DNA of 64,000 bases from Streptomyces violaceusniger Tu 4113 (GTDB taxonomy: Bacteria; Actinomycetota; Actinomycetes; Streptomycetales; Streptomycetaceae): NCBI RefSeq assembly GCF_000147815.2, contig NC_015957.1, positions 1,798,001 through 1,862,000 on the forward strand. The letters run 5' to 3'. Numbering within the stretch: position 1 is the first letter of the stretch; each line of letters opens with the position of its first letter. The position numbers were made by a program, and so were the translations under genes. The notes beneath the pieces were generated by a model. The model saw only the letters and a program-made list of their open reading frames with translations, made no database searches and was not told where the DNA came from. Positions 17,797 through 26,006 of this stretch are shown here, piece after piece.

Positions 17797-17869
17797 GCCC
17801 CCGTTGTGTAGCGGCCTAGCACGCCGCCCTCTCAAGGCGGTAGCGCCGGTTCGAATCCGGTCGGGGGTA
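17797..17869 (+). tRNA. tRNA-Glu (CTC), copy 3
   Basis: Identical to copy 2 over 73 nt; anticodon CTC at 17831-17833. It is the last gene of the cluster and is followed by a strong terminator. Confidence 0.95.
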
Positions 17870-17875
17870 CCAGCG

Positions 17876-17908
17876 AAAAGCCCTCCGCGACAGCGCGGGG
17901 GGCTTTTT
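17876..17908. terminator. terminator after the tRNA cluster
   Basis: AAAAGCCCTCCGCG pairs with CGCGGGGGGCTTTT around a short loop (one internal mismatch), and the right arm ends in a run of five T. It also faces the 3' end of the leftward MerR gene and may serve both. Confidence 0.8.
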
Positions 17909-17949
17909 CGTGCCCTGGCCACTCCGTGAATTCACCCCCTGGTCACGGC

Positions 17950-18591
17950 TCACTCCGCGAAGCGGCGCCCGGATTCCTCGGTTTGCGCGAGCCGCCGCAG
18001 GCTGAGCAGCACCGGCTCGTAGAGCACCGTCAGTGCCACCACCGCCTCGATCCGCTCGGGCGGGGTGTCGAAGGTCTCCACCAGGTCCAGGTCGGCGACG
18101 GCCAGTTCGCCCGCCAGCCGGGCGTGCACCAGCAGATGCTCGGTGTCATGGGGATATCCCAGGCGGTCCAGCGAGGCGATGGCCGCGACCAGCATCCGGT
18201 AGGCGGGGGAGGTGTCGCCCAGCTCCTGGCCGTAGGACCAGTCCATCCGCCGCAGTACGGTGTCCACCTGCTCCCGGGCCCGCGCCGCGTGCGGATCGTC
18301 CTCGTCGGGCTCGGCGCCGTGCGGCAGCGCCCAGACCGCGGCTCCCATCCGGGCGTTCTGGCTGAGCGACTCGTCCTCGGCGGCCTCCAGCACCTCGCGC
18401 GCCGTGGCCACCGGCATCCGGCCGACCTGGATCAGCGAGCGCACCAGCCGCAGTCGGCGCAGATGCTCCTCGCCGTACTCGGACTTGGTGGCGGTGATCC
18501 GCTCTCCCGGCGGCAGCAGCCGCTCGCGCAGATAGTACTTGATCGTCGCGGTGGACACTCCGCTGCGCTCGCTGAGCTCCGCCAGTCGCAT
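17950..18591 (-). CDS. MerR family transcriptional regulator
   Basis: A 213-residue regulator. The N-terminal MerR winged helix (MRLAELSERSGVSTATIKYYLRERLLPPGE) is complete, followed by the EEHLRRLRLVRSLIQVGRMPVA dimerisation helix and an Ala/Leu-rich C-terminal effector domain with no Cys cluster, so it is unlikely to sense metals or redox. ATG 18591 is the start. It is divergent from the DUF4188 gene with only 70 bp between the starts, so it probably controls that gene and itself. The effector is unknown. Confidence 0.9.
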   Translation of the reverse strand: MRLAELSERSGVSTATIKYYLRERLLPPGERITATKSEYGEEHLRRLRLVRSLIQVGRMPVATAREVLEAAEDESLSQNARMGAAVWALPHGAEPDEDDPHAARAREQVDTVLRRMDWSYGQELGDTSPAYRMLVAAIASLDRLGYPHDTEHLLVHARLAGELAVADLDLVETFDTPPERIEAVVALTVLYEPVLLSLRRLAQTEESGRRFAE

Positions 18592-18661
18592 CCCTGTTGC
18601 ACCTTCCGTTGGAGAGTGGCACTATCCAAGACTATCCCGACGTGGGGACAAGGGGATCACC
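18592..18661. promoter_or_regulatory. shared regulatory region of the MerR gene and the DUF4188 gene
   Basis: Seventy bases separate the two starts. It contains TTGCAC at 18597-18602, an imperfect dyad CCTTCC-gtt-GGAGAG around 18602-18616, and CACTAT/GACTAT elements near 18620 and 18630. A dyad inside a long promoter spacer is the layout MerR proteins act on, but the spacing can be read in more than one way. Confidence 0.35.
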
Positions 18662-19147
18662 ATGGGTGCCGAGCTGTTCGCCGGCCGTATGACCGCCGAG
18701 GCCGAGGGGGAGGTCACCGTCTTCCTGATCGGCATGCGCATCAACCGCTTCCGCGCGCTGCGGAGCTGGCTGCCGGTCTTCAGGGCGATGCCGCGGATGC
18801 TCCGCGAGCTGTCGCGGGACAAGGAGAGCGGGATGCTGAGCTATCAGCTCCTGTTCGGCGCGCCCCGGGTGCTCTACGTCGTCCAGTACTGGGACTCGCA
18901 CGAGAAGCTGCTGGAGTACGCGTCGGCCCAGGGCAAGGAGCACCGCCCCGCCTGGGCGGCGTTCAACCGCCGGATGCGGGAGGGCCGGGACAAGGTCGGC
19001 TTCTGGCACGAGACCTATGTCGTACCGGCCGGGGCGCACGAGGCGATCTACCTCAACATGCCGGCGTTCGGCCTGGGCCAGGCCACCGGGGTCGTCCCGG
19101 TCGGCCGCCGCGGTGACCGCGCGGCCGACCGGCTGAGCCTGAACTGA
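18662..19147 (+). CDS. DUF4188 family protein
   Basis: A 161-residue protein of the DUF4188 family, which resembles antibiotic-biosynthesis-monooxygenase/haem-binding ferredoxin-like folds. Conserved pieces include VTVFLIGMRINRF, the LSYQLLFGAPRVLYVVQYWDSHEKLLEYA segment and WHETYVVPAGAHEAIYLNMPAFGL. No catalytic role is established. ATG 18662 lies behind AAGGGGATC. It is divergently paired with a MerR regulator, so it is probably induced by an unknown compound. Confidence 0.85.
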   Translation: MGAELFAGRMTAEAEGEVTVFLIGMRINRFRALRSWLPVFRAMPRMLRELSRDKESGMLSYQLLFGAPRVLYVVQYWDSHEKLLEYASAQGKEHRPAWAAFNRRMREGRDKVGFWHETYVVPAGAHEAIYLNMPAFGLGQATGVVPVGRRGDRAADRLSLN

Positions 19148-19168
19148 AGAGGGCGTAACGGGGCGTGA

Positions 19169-19885
19169 TCAGTTGCCGCGACGCAGGGCGTCCGTCAGGC
19201 GGGCCGCCGCGTCGATGACGGCCTGGGCGTGCATCCGGCCCGGGTGGCGGGTCAGCCGCTCGATCGGTCCGGAGACGGAGACGGAGGCGACCACGCGGTT
19301 GGACGGGCCGCGCACGGGCGCGGAGACGGACGCCACGCCGGGCTCCCGCTCGCCGATCGACTGGGCCCAGCCCCGCCGTCGTACGCCCGACAGGGCCGTG
19401 GCGGTGAACCGGGCCCCCTGCAGTCCGCGGTGCAGCCGCTCCGGCTCCTCCCAGGCCATCAGGACCTGTGCGGCCGAGCCGGCCTTCATGGGCAGGGTGG
19501 AGCCGACCGGCACGGTGTCCCGCAGTCCGGACAGCCGCTCGGCCGCGGCGACACAGATGCGCATGTCTCCCTGGCGCCGGTAGAGCTGCGCGCTCTCGCC
19601 GGTCACATCCCGGAGATGGGTGAGCACGGGACCGGCCGTGGCGAGCAGCCGGTCCTCGCCCGCCGCCGCTGCCAGTTCGGCCAGGCGGGGGCCCAGAATG
19701 AAGCGTCCCTGCATGTCACGTGCCACCATCCGGTGGTGCTCGAGTGCTACCGCGAGCCGGTGTGCCGTGGGGCGGGCGAGACCGGTCGCCCCGACCAGTC
19801 CGGCGAGGGTGGCCGGGCCGGACTCCAGGGCGCTCAGGACCAGAGCCGCCTTGTCGAGAACGCCGACGCCGCTAGTGTTGTCCAT
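19169..19885 (-). CDS. ndgR: IclR-family regulator NdgR
   Basis: A 238-residue IclR-type regulator. The N-terminal winged HTH (GVGVLDKAALVLSALESGPATLAGLVGATGLARPTAHRLAVAL) is followed by the IclR effector domain (YRRQGDMRICVAAAERLSGLRDTVPVGSTLPMKAGSAAQVLMAW). In S. coelicolor NdgR regulates amino acid metabolism, including leuCD, and growth and antibiotic production on certain media. AreB of S. clavuligerus is the counterpart. ATG 19885 has no ribosome site but lies six bases after GAGTAT, so the mRNA is probably leaderless. It is divergent from leuC across 142 bp. Confidence 0.94.
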   Translation of the reverse strand: MDNTSGVGVLDKAALVLSALESGPATLAGLVGATGLARPTAHRLAVALEHHRMVARDMQGRFILGPRLAELAAAAGEDRLLATAGPVLTHLRDVTGESAQLYRRQGDMRICVAAAERLSGLRDTVPVGSTLPMKAGSAAQVLMAWEEPERLHRGLQGARFTATALSGVRRRGWAQSIGEREPGVASVSAPVRGPSNRVVASVSVSGPIERLTRHPGRMHAQAVIDAAARLTDALRRGN

Positions 19886-19891
19886 GAAACG

Positions 19892-19920
19892 ATACTCGCG
19901 TCTCACAGTGTGAAACGCAA
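19892..19920 (-). promoter_or_regulatory. ndgR promoter with an embedded operator-like dyad
   Basis: On the minus strand, TTGCGT (19920-19915), a 17-bp spacer and GAGTAT (19897-19892) precede ATG 19885 by six bases. The spacer holds an inverted repeat, TCACA-N-TGTGA, extending to 6 of 7 matched positions per arm (19901-19915). It is a good candidate for the NdgR operator controlling both ndgR and leuC; the binding itself is inferred. Confidence 0.55.
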
Positions 19921-19938
19921 GTTCAATTTCCGGGGAGA

Positions 19939-19961
19939 CCCGCCACTCTGTAAATGGCGGG
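19939..19961 (+). promoter_or_regulatory. hairpin in the leuC upstream leader
   Basis: CCCGCCA (19939-19945) and TGGCGGG (19955-19961) form a perfect 7-bp stem with a 9-base loop, 66 bases before the leuC start. I see no Leu-rich leader peptide, so attenuation is only a possibility. Confidence 0.35.
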
Positions 19962-20027
19962 CCCGCAGACCAGGGCACGCAGTCGAGACAAGCTGGGCCG
20001 GCACTGGCGCCGGCCGGAGGGAATGCG

Positions 20028-21458
20028 ATGGGACGGACACTCGCGGAGAAGGTCTGGGACGACCATGTCGTCCGGCACGCCGAAGGCGAGCCTGACCTGC
20101 TCTTCATCGATCTGCACCTGCTGCACGAGGTGACCAGCCCGCAGGCGTTCGACGGCCTGCGCAAGGCCGGCCGCACGGTCCGTCGTACCGATCTCACCCT
20201 CGCGACCGAGGACCACAACACCCCCACCCTCGACATCGACAAGCCGATCGCGGACCCCGTCTCCCGCGCCCAGTTGGAGACGCTGCGCAAGAACTGCGCG
20301 GAGTTCGGTGTCCGGCTGCACCCGCTCGGCGATGTCGAGCAGGGCGTCGTCCACGTGGTGGGACCGCAGCTTGGACTGACCCAGCCCGGTACGACCGTGG
20401 TCTGCGGTGACAGCCACACCTCGACCCACGGCGCCTTCGGCGCGCTCGCGTTCGGCATCGGCACCAGCCAGGTCGAGCATGTGCTGGCGACCCAGACGCT
20501 GCCGCTCGCGCCGTTCAAGACCATGGCGATCACCGTCGAGGGCGAGCTGCCCGAGAGCGTCACCGCCAAGGACCTGATCCTGGCGATCATCGCGAAGATC
20601 GGCACCGGCGGCGGCCAGGGCTATGTGCTCGAGTACCGCGGCTCCGCCATCGAGAAGCTCTCGATGGAGGCCCGGATGACCGTGTGCAACATGTCCATCG
20701 AGGCGGGCGCCCGCGCGGGCATGATCGCTCCGGACGAGACGACCTTCGCCTATCTGGATGGTCGCCCGCACGCTCCCCAGGGCGACGACTGGGACGCGGC
20801 CGTCGCGTACTGGCGCACCCTGCGCAGCGACGACGACGCGGTCTTCGACCGTGAGGTCGTCATCGACGCCTCCGAACTCGCCCCGTTCGTCACCTGGGGC
20901 ACCAACCCCGGCCAGGGCGCTCCGCTGTCGGAGTCGGTCCCGGACCCGGCCTCGTTCGAGGACGCCAGCGAGCAGTTCGCCGCCGAGAAGGCCCTGGAGT
21001 ACATGGGTCTGACGGCAGGTCAGCCGCTGCGCCACATCGCGGTGGACACGGTCTTCGTCGGTTCCTGCACCAACGGCCGCATCGAGGACCTGCGCTCCGC
21101 CGCCTCGGTGCTGTCCGGCCGCTCGGTGGCCGACGGCGTACGGATGTTGGTGGTCCCCGGCTCGGTACGGGTCGCCCTGCAGGCCGTCGAGGAGGGGCTG
21201 GACAAGGTGTTCACCGCCGCCGGCGCCGAGTGGCGGCACGCGGGCTGCTCGATGTGCCTGGGCATGAACCCCGACCAGCTCGCGCCCGGTGAGCGCTCGG
21301 CGTCCACGTCCAACCGCAACTTCGAGGGCCGGCAGGGCAAGGGCGGCCGGACCCATCTGGTCTCGCCGCAGGTCGCCGCCGCCACCGCGGTACTGGGCCA
21401 TCTGGCCTCGCCCGCCGATCTGTCCGACGCGGCCGTATCGACTCCCGTGGGGGCCTGA
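20028..21458 (+). CDS. leuC: 3-isopropylmalate dehydratase large subunit
   Basis: A 476-residue aconitase-family subunit that isomerises 2- to 3-isopropylmalate in leucine synthesis. The 4Fe-4S ligands are Cys347 (VGSCTNGR), Cys407 and Cys410 ([11 protein letters not shown]). Substrate and active-site segments [14 protein letters not shown] and [10 protein letters not shown] are present. ATG 20028 lies after GGAGGGAA. leuD follows after 6 bp, and ndgR is divergent upstream. Confidence 0.97.
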   Translation: MGRTLAEKVWDDHVVRHAEGEPDLLFIDLHLLHEVTSPQAFDGLRKAGRTVRRTDLTLATEDHNTPTLDIDKPIADPVSRAQLETLRKNCAEFGVRLHPLGDVEQGVVHVVGPQLGLTQPGTTVVCGDSHTSTHGAFGALAFGIGTSQVEHVLATQTLPLAPFKTMAITVEGELPESVTAKDLILAIIAKIGTGGGQGYVLEYRGSAIEKLSMEARMTVCNMSIEAGARAGMIAPDETTFAYLDGRPHAPQGDDWDAAVAYWRTLRSDDDAVFDREVVIDASELAPFVTWGTNPGQGAPLSESVPDPASFEDASEQFAAEKALEYMGLTAGQPLRHIAVDTVFVGSCTNGRIEDLRSAASVLSGRSVADGVRMLVVPGSVRVALQAVEEGLDKVFTAAGAEWRHAGCSMCLGMNPDQLAPGERSASTSNRNFEGRQGKGGRTHLVSPQVAAATAVLGHLASPADLSDAAVSTPVGA

Positions 21459-21464
21459 GCAGAC

Positions 21465-22058
21465 ATGGAAGCATTCACCACACACACCGGCCGGGCCGTT
21501 CCGCTGCGCCGCAGCAACGTGGACACGGACCAGATCATCCCGGCGCACTGGCTCAAGAAGGTCACCCGCGACGGCTTCGAGGACGGACTCTTCGAGGCCT
21601 GGCGCAAGGACCCGGAGTTCGTGCTCAACACGGCCGCGTACAAGGGCGGAACGGTGCTGGTGGCCGGTCCCGACTTCGGCACCGGCTCCTCGCGCGAGCA
21701 CGCGGTATGGGCGCTGCAGAACTACGGCTTCAAGGCCGTCATCTCGTCCCGCTTCGCCGACATCTTCCGCGGCAACTCCCTCAAGAACGGGCTGCTGACC
21801 GTCGTCCTGCCGCAGGAGACCGTGGACCGGCTGTGGAAGCTGGTCGAGGCGGACCCCACCGCGGAGGTCACCGTGGACCTCGTCGACCGCCAGGTTCGAG
21901 CCGAGGGCATCACGGCTGATTTTGAGCTTGACGAGAATGCCCGGTGGCGACTCCTGGAGGGGCTGGACGACATCAGTCTCACCCTCAGGGAGGACGAATC
22001 CATCGCCGCGTACGAGGCGCGTCGTCCCTCCTTCAAGCCGAGCACGGTGGTGGTCTGA
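21465..22058 (+). CDS. leuD: 3-isopropylmalate dehydratase small subunit
   Basis: A 197-residue swivel-domain subunit that completes the LeuCD enzyme. It contains [37 protein letters not shown] and the C-terminal [11 protein letters not shown]. It starts at ATG 21465, 6 bp after leuC, and is cotranscribed with it. A long hairpin follows. Confidence 0.97.
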   Translation: MEAFTTHTGRAVPLRRSNVDTDQIIPAHWLKKVTRDGFEDGLFEAWRKDPEFVLNTAAYKGGTVLVAGPDFGTGSSREHAVWALQNYGFKAVISSRFADIFRGNSLKNGLLTVVLPQETVDRLWKLVEADPTAEVTVDLVDRQVRAEGITADFELDENARWRLLEGLDDISLTLREDESIAAYEARRPSFKPSTVVV

Positions 22059-22094
22059 CCCCCCGGTTCTCCCTGTACAGAGCGGGTTTGGCAA

Positions 22095-22128
22095 GATGCG
22101 CCGCCGGTCCTCGGACCGGCGGCGCATC
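22095..22128 (+). terminator. terminator after leuCD
   Basis: A perfect 16-bp inverted repeat (22095-22110 with 22113-22128) around two bases, extremely GC-rich and with no T tract. Confidence 0.7.
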
Positions 22129-22182
22129 GGCATGTTGAGGCCCCGTGAAGCGACAACTCGCCTCAGATGGCACAATCAGTGC

Positions 22183-22428
22183 ATGGAACGCGACGGCCAA
22201 CTCGAGCTCTACGGCATCGTCGCCGACCGGCTCAAGGAAGCGCACGCAAGGGTGCGCGCACTGCAAGTCCCGGAGGGCGTACGGATGGCGCTGTCCCGGA
22301 AGCTGCTGGTCATCACCTCAGCGGCGAAACACGATCTCGCAGATGCGGCAAAGCGTCTGGAGCGGTTGATGAACGACCTCGACGAGGGCCGTTTCCCCCA
22401 AGATCCCGACACCGACGGAAGTCCGTGA
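22183..22428 (+). CDS. small conserved hypothetical protein
   Basis: An 81-residue, mostly helical protein (LYGIVADRLKEAHARVRALQVPEGVRMALSRKLLVITSAAKHDLADAAKRLERLMNDLDEGRFP). It has no signal, Cys or known domain that I recognise. ATG 22183 has no ribosome site, but CACAAT (22171-22176) lies six bases upstream, matching the leaderless pattern seen elsewhere in this window. It lies between leuD and hupS, a position that looks conserved from memory. Function unknown. Confidence 0.75.
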   Translation: MERDGQLELYGIVADRLKEAHARVRALQVPEGVRMALSRKLLVITSAAKHDLADAAKRLERLMNDLDEGRFPQDPDTDGSP

Positions 22429-22473
22429 CGATCGAGTGCGTTGCGGCACAAGGGTGATTAGCCCGTTTCGTGT

Positions 22474-22502
22474 TTGATTTGCGGTATATATCTGCCTAAC
22501 GT
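22474..22502 (+). promoter_or_regulatory. hupS promoter
   Basis: TTGATT (22474-22479), 17 bp, then TAACGT (22497-22502) in a locally AT-rich stretch. A transcript from about 22509 would have a leader of some 45 nt before the hupS GTG. The spacing is canonical for the main sigma factor class. Confidence 0.5.
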
Positions 22503-22553
22503 GCGAAAAGGCTTGAACACATTGATTCCGGCAATGTCTCCGAAGGGGAAGAC

Positions 22554-23126
22554 GTGAACAAGGCGCAGCTCGTAGAAGCGATTGCCGACAAGGTTGGCGG
22601 CCGTCAGCAGGCCGCCGAAGCCGTCGACGCAGTTCTGGACGCCATCGTCCGGGCGGTCGTCGCCGGGGAGCGAGTTTCAGTCACTGGATTTGGTTCGTTC
22701 GAGAAGGTGGAACGGCCCGCCCGGTACGCCCGTAACCCGCAGACCGGGGAGCGCGTGAGGGTCAAGAAGACCTCGGTGCCCCGCTTCCGTGCCGGTCAGG
22801 GGTTCAAGGACCTGGTGAGCGGCTCCAAGAAGCTCCCGCGCGGCGGTGAGGTCGCCGTGAAGAAGGCCCCCAAGGGCAGCCTCCAGGTCGCCGCGAAGAA
22901 GGCCGCGGCCAAGAAGGCGACCGCCAAGAAGGCTCCTGCGAAGAAGACGACGGCCAAGAAGGCGACGGCCAAAACGGCCCCGGCCAAGGCCGCCGCCAAG
23001 AAGGCCCCCGCCAAGAAGGCGACGGCCAAGACGGCGCCCGCCAAGGCCGCCGCCAAGAAGGCCCCGGCGCGCAAGACGAGCGCCCGTAAGACCACCACGA
23101 AGAAGACCACCGCCAGGAAGCGCTAA
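22554..23126 (+). CDS. hupS: HU-family nucleoid protein with lysine-rich tail (HupS)
   Basis: A 190-residue protein. Residues 1-94 or so are a standard HU domain ([58 protein letters not shown]). The rest is a histone H1-like tail of [14 protein letters not shown] repeats. This two-domain form is the sporulation-linked HU of Streptomyces that compacts spore DNA. The start is GTG 22554 behind GAAGGGGAAG. The tail is encoded by short imperfect DNA repeats, so its length probably varies between strains. Confidence 0.96.
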   Translation: MNKAQLVEAIADKVGGRQQAAEAVDAVLDAIVRAVVAGERVSVTGFGSFEKVERPARYARNPQTGERVRVKKTSVPRFRAGQGFKDLVSGSKKLPRGGEVAVKKAPKGSLQVAAKKAAAKKATAKKAPAKKTTAKKATAKTAPAKAAAKKAPAKKATAKTAPAKAAAKKAPARKTSARKTTTKKTTARKR

Positions 23127-23162
23127 GCCGGCGGCGCACAGGCGCCGCACTGTTCACGCGCC

Positions 23163-23191
23163 GGGCCGGGCTCCCCGAGGGAGCCCGGCCC
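23163..23191 (+). terminator. terminator after hupS
   Basis: GGGCCGGGCTCCC (23163-23175) pairs perfectly with GGGAGCCCGGCCC (23179-23191) around CGA. A smaller 7-bp hairpin at 23131-23148 precedes it. Both lie between convergent hupS and cofC. Confidence 0.65.
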
Positions 23192-23222
23192 GCGGTGCTG
23201 TCTGCGGTGCTGTCCGTGGCGT

Positions 23223-24044
23223 TCAGAACGTCTGCAGCGTGACGAAGACGACCCGGCGCTGCTCGCCCTCGCCCTCCACCTCGATCCGCACCCGCTGGCC
23301 CGGGCGCAGCATCCGCAGCCCCCCGGCGTCGAAGGCCGCGGTGTCGAACGGCAGCGGGGTGCCGTCGTCGAGCAGCACGCTGCCGGCGCGGGTCTCGGGG
23401 TCGTACGTATAGGCGGTTCCCTGCATGTCCGCCAGCCTAGCCCTGGTGTGGGCGCCCACGCCCAGGGCCACCGCCGCGCGCAGATCCACGGCCGTGTCCA
23501 CGTCGCGCCGCACCGAGTCCACCCCCGCCAGCTCGATCTCCCGCGCCCCCGACGCCCGGTGCCGGGCCCGTGAGGCGCCCCCGAAGGCGGGCGCCAGATC
23601 GGCACCGGGCGCCGCCGAGAGGAGGGTCGTGCCCACCCCCGCGGTGTCCGCCAGAAAGGCGCGTGGGAAGCCGGAGGCGGCCTCGAGCACCAGGTCGAGC
23701 TCCGCGGGCCGCAGCGCCGGGAGATCGGCGTTCATCGCCGCCACGGCGGCCCCCGGCCGCTCCCCGCGGACGGCGAGGGCGCCGTGCGCCAGCGCCGCGT
23801 TCAGCCCGCGCCCCGGGGAGTCGGGCAGGATCCGGGCGCCGAGGGCGGAGAGCTCACGTCCGGCGAGCGGGTCGTCGGTGACGACGGTCACCCCCCGCAC
23901 CCAGCGGCTCGCCAGCGCCGCGTCCACCGTGTCCTGAGCGAACGACAGCGCGAGCGAGGCCCGGAGGCCGTCCCCCGCGGCGTCGGAGAGCCTGGTCTTC
24001 GCCCGTGACAAGGGCTTCAGCGGCACCACGAGGGTCCAGGTCAC
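23223..24044 (-). CDS. cofC: 2-phospho-L-lactate/phosphoenolpyruvate guanylyltransferase CofC fused to a small C-terminal module
   Basis: A 273-residue reading frame. Residues 1-205 or so are a CofC-type nucleotidyltransferase (F420 cofactor synthesis): [45 protein letters not shown] and MNADLPAL. The last 67 residues (from Met at 23426) form a separate beta-rich module: [26 protein letters not shown], then [18 protein letters not shown] and VTLQTF. It resembles a small cold-shock/OB-type protein. No stop separates the two. TAGGCT occurs seven bases before ATG 23426, so the module may also be made alone from a leaderless message. The start is GTG 24044 with GGAG upstream. It is convergent with hupS and divergent from the acyltransferase gene. 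Confidence 0.85.
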   Translation of the reverse strand: MTWTLVVPLKPLSRAKTRLSDAAGDGLRASLALSFAQDTVDAALASRWVRGVTVVTDDPLAGRELSALGARILPDSPGRGLNAALAHGALAVRGERPGAAVAAMNADLPALRPAELDLVLEAASGFPRAFLADTAGVGTTLLSAAPGADLAPAFGGASRARHRASGAREIELAGVDSVRRDVDTAVDLRAAVALGVGAHTRARLADMQGTAYTYDPETRAGSVLLDDGTPLPFDTAAFDAGGLRMLRPGQRVRIEVEGEGEQRRVVFVTLQTF

Positions 24045-24215
24045 AGGGGCTCCGTTTCTTCCCACGGGCCTCATTCTGACCTGCTGCCCGGCTCGCCGAA
24101 GACGTGCGGGGTTACGGTGTTCTCGACAGACAGGGTGCCTGGAGCGACACTTGTGCGGCTGCAGGGGACGACAGCAAGCCAGCAGGTCAGCAGGGTCCAA
24201 GAGAGGATGTTCCGA

Positions 24216-24974
24216 GTGTCCGGCCGCAGAATCGGCTTCTGGTACCGCACGGCAGCGGTCTTGTGCAAACCGCCGCTGGTGGTTCTGTTCAAGCGGGACT
24301 GGCACGGAATGGAGCACATTCCGGCCGACGGTGGATTTATCACCGCGATAAATCACAACTCGTATCTCGACCCCCTCTCCTACGCGCACTTCCAGTACAA
24401 CACCGGCAGGGTGCCGCGCTTCCTCGCCAAGGCCGCCCTCTTCAGGGGCGGCTTCATGGGCACCATGCTCCGCGGCACCGGCCAGATCCCCGTCTACCGC
24501 GAGTCCACCGATGCCGCCAACGCCTTCCGGGCCGCCGTGGACGCCATCAACAAGGGCGAGTGCGTGGCCTTCTACCCCGAGGGCACCCTCACCCGCGACC
24601 CCGACATGTGGCCCATGCGCGGAAAGACCGGTGCGGCGCGGGTCGCGCTGCTCACCAAGGCCCCCGTCATCCCCGTCGCCCAGTGGGGCGCCAACGAGGC
24701 CGTGCCGCCGTACGCCAAGGAGAAGCGGGTCCGCCTCTTCCCGCGCAAGACGCTCAAGGTGCTCGCCGGCCCGCCGGTGGACCTGTCCGGGTTCTACGGC
24801 CAGGAGCCCACCGCGGAGGTCCTCCGGGCGGCCACCGACGTCATCATGGACGCCATCACCGACCTCCTCTCCGAGGTGCGCGGAGAGCCGGCGCCCGTTC
24901 ACCGGCCCGGCCGGGCCATCAGCACCAGCACCGACGGCCCGCCGCTCCCGCTGGCCGATGAGGAGAGCAAGTGA
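24216..24974 (+). CDS. 1-acyl-sn-glycerol-3-phosphate acyltransferase (PlsC family)
   Basis: A 252-residue acyltransferase making phosphatidic acid from lysophosphatidic acid. The catalytic NHxxxxD motif is NHNSYLD. The phosphate-binding FYPEGTLTRD and the preceding PVYRES segments are intact. The start at GTG 24216 is preferred because AGAGG lies nine bases upstream; ATG 24207 abuts that site and is unlikely. The stop overlaps the gpsA start (GTGA), which links acyl transfer to glycerol-3-phosphate supply in one operon. Confidence 0.92.
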   Translation: MSGRRIGFWYRTAAVLCKPPLVVLFKRDWHGMEHIPADGGFITAINHNSYLDPLSYAHFQYNTGRVPRFLAKAALFRGGFMGTMLRGTGQIPVYRESTDAANAFRAAVDAINKGECVAFYPEGTLTRDPDMWPMRGKTGAARVALLTKAPVIPVAQWGANEAVPPYAKEKRVRLFPRKTLKVLAGPPVDLSGFYGQEPTAEVLRAATDVIMDAITDLLSEVRGEPAPVHRPGRAISTSTDGPPLPLADEESK

Positions 24975-25972
24975 CGCGCTGCGCCGTCTTCGGCACCGGC
25001 TCCTGGGGCACCGCCTTCGCGATGGTGCTCGCCGACGCCGGCTGCGAGGTGACGCTGTGGGGCCGCCGGCCCGGTGTCGTCGAGGCCATCAACACCGGCC
25101 GCACCAATCCCGACTACTTCCCCGGGGTGCGGCTCCCCGACGGCGTGCGGGCCACCACCGACCCGGCCGAGGCCGCGGCCGGCGCGGAGTTCACCGTCTT
25201 CTCCGTGCCCTCCCAGACGCTGCGCGGCAACCTCTCCGAATGGGCCCCGCTGCTGGCCGCCGACACCGTGCTGGTCTCCCTGATGAAGGGCGTCGAACTC
25301 GGCACGGCCAAGCGGATGAGCGAGGTCGTGCAGGAGGTCGCCAAGGCGCCCGCGGAGCGCGTCGCGGTGCTCACCGGGCCCAACCTCGCCAAGGAGATCG
25401 CCGCCCGGCAGCCCGCCGCCTCCGTGGTGGCCTGCCCGGACGAGAGCGTGGCCCGCCGCCTCCAGACCGCCTGCCACACCGCGTACTTCCGCCCGTACAC
25501 CAACACCGACGTGGTCGGCTGCGAGCTGGGCGGCGCGGTGAAGAACGTCATCGCGCTGGCCGTGGGCATCGCCGACGGCATGGGGCTCGGCGACAACACC
25601 AAGGCGTCGCTCATCACCCGCGGCCTCGCCGAAACGACCAGGCTGGGCCTGGCGATGGGCGCCGACGCGCACACCTTCGCGGGCCTGGCGGGCATGGGCG
25701 ACCTCGTCGCCACCTGCTCCTCCCCGCTCTCCCGCAACCACACCTTCGGCACCAACCTGGGGCGCGGGATGACGCTGGAGGAGACCATCGCGGTCACCAA
25801 GCAGACCGCGGAGGGCGTCAAGTCGTGCGAGTCCGTGCTGGATCTCGCCCGGCGCTTCGATGTCGACATGCCCATCACCGAGACCGTCGTCGAGATCGTG
25901 CACGACGGCAAACAGCCGCTTGTCGCACTCAAAGAGCTGATGTCCCGCAGCGCCAAGGCCGAGCGGCACTGA
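24971..25972 (+). CDS. gpsA: NAD(P)-dependent glycerol-3-phosphate dehydrogenase
   Basis: A 333-residue cytosolic enzyme that reduces dihydroxyacetone phosphate to sn-glycerol-3-phosphate for phospholipids. The N-terminal Rossmann motif is FGTGSWGTAFA. LTGPNLAKEIA, GCELGGAVKNVIALAVGI (catalytic Lys region) and GLAGMGDLVATC are typical. It overlaps the upstream acyltransferase by 4 bases (GTGA). ddlA follows 34 bp downstream. Confidence 0.97.
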   Translation: MTRCAVFGTGSWGTAFAMVLADAGCEVTLWGRRPGVVEAINTGRTNPDYFPGVRLPDGVRATTDPAEAAAGAEFTVFSVPSQTLRGNLSEWAPLLAADTVLVSLMKGVELGTAKRMSEVVQEVAKAPAERVAVLTGPNLAKEIAARQPAASVVACPDESVARRLQTACHTAYFRPYTNTDVVGCELGGAVKNVIALAVGIADGMGLGDNTKASLITRGLAETTRLGLAMGADAHTFAGLAGMGDLVATCSSPLSRNHTFGTNLGRGMTLEETIAVTKQTAEGVKSCESVLDLARRFDVDMPITETVVEIVHDGKQPLVALKELMSRSAKAERH

Positions 25973-26006
25973 CGCCACGCGGACCGCAAGGTAACCTCGA
26001 CGCGAT

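Noticed and set aside
17376..17869. Phage or island attachment site at the tRNA cluster
   Set aside because: No integrase, no partial tRNA duplicate at a distance and no change in composition; the flanks are conserved core genes.
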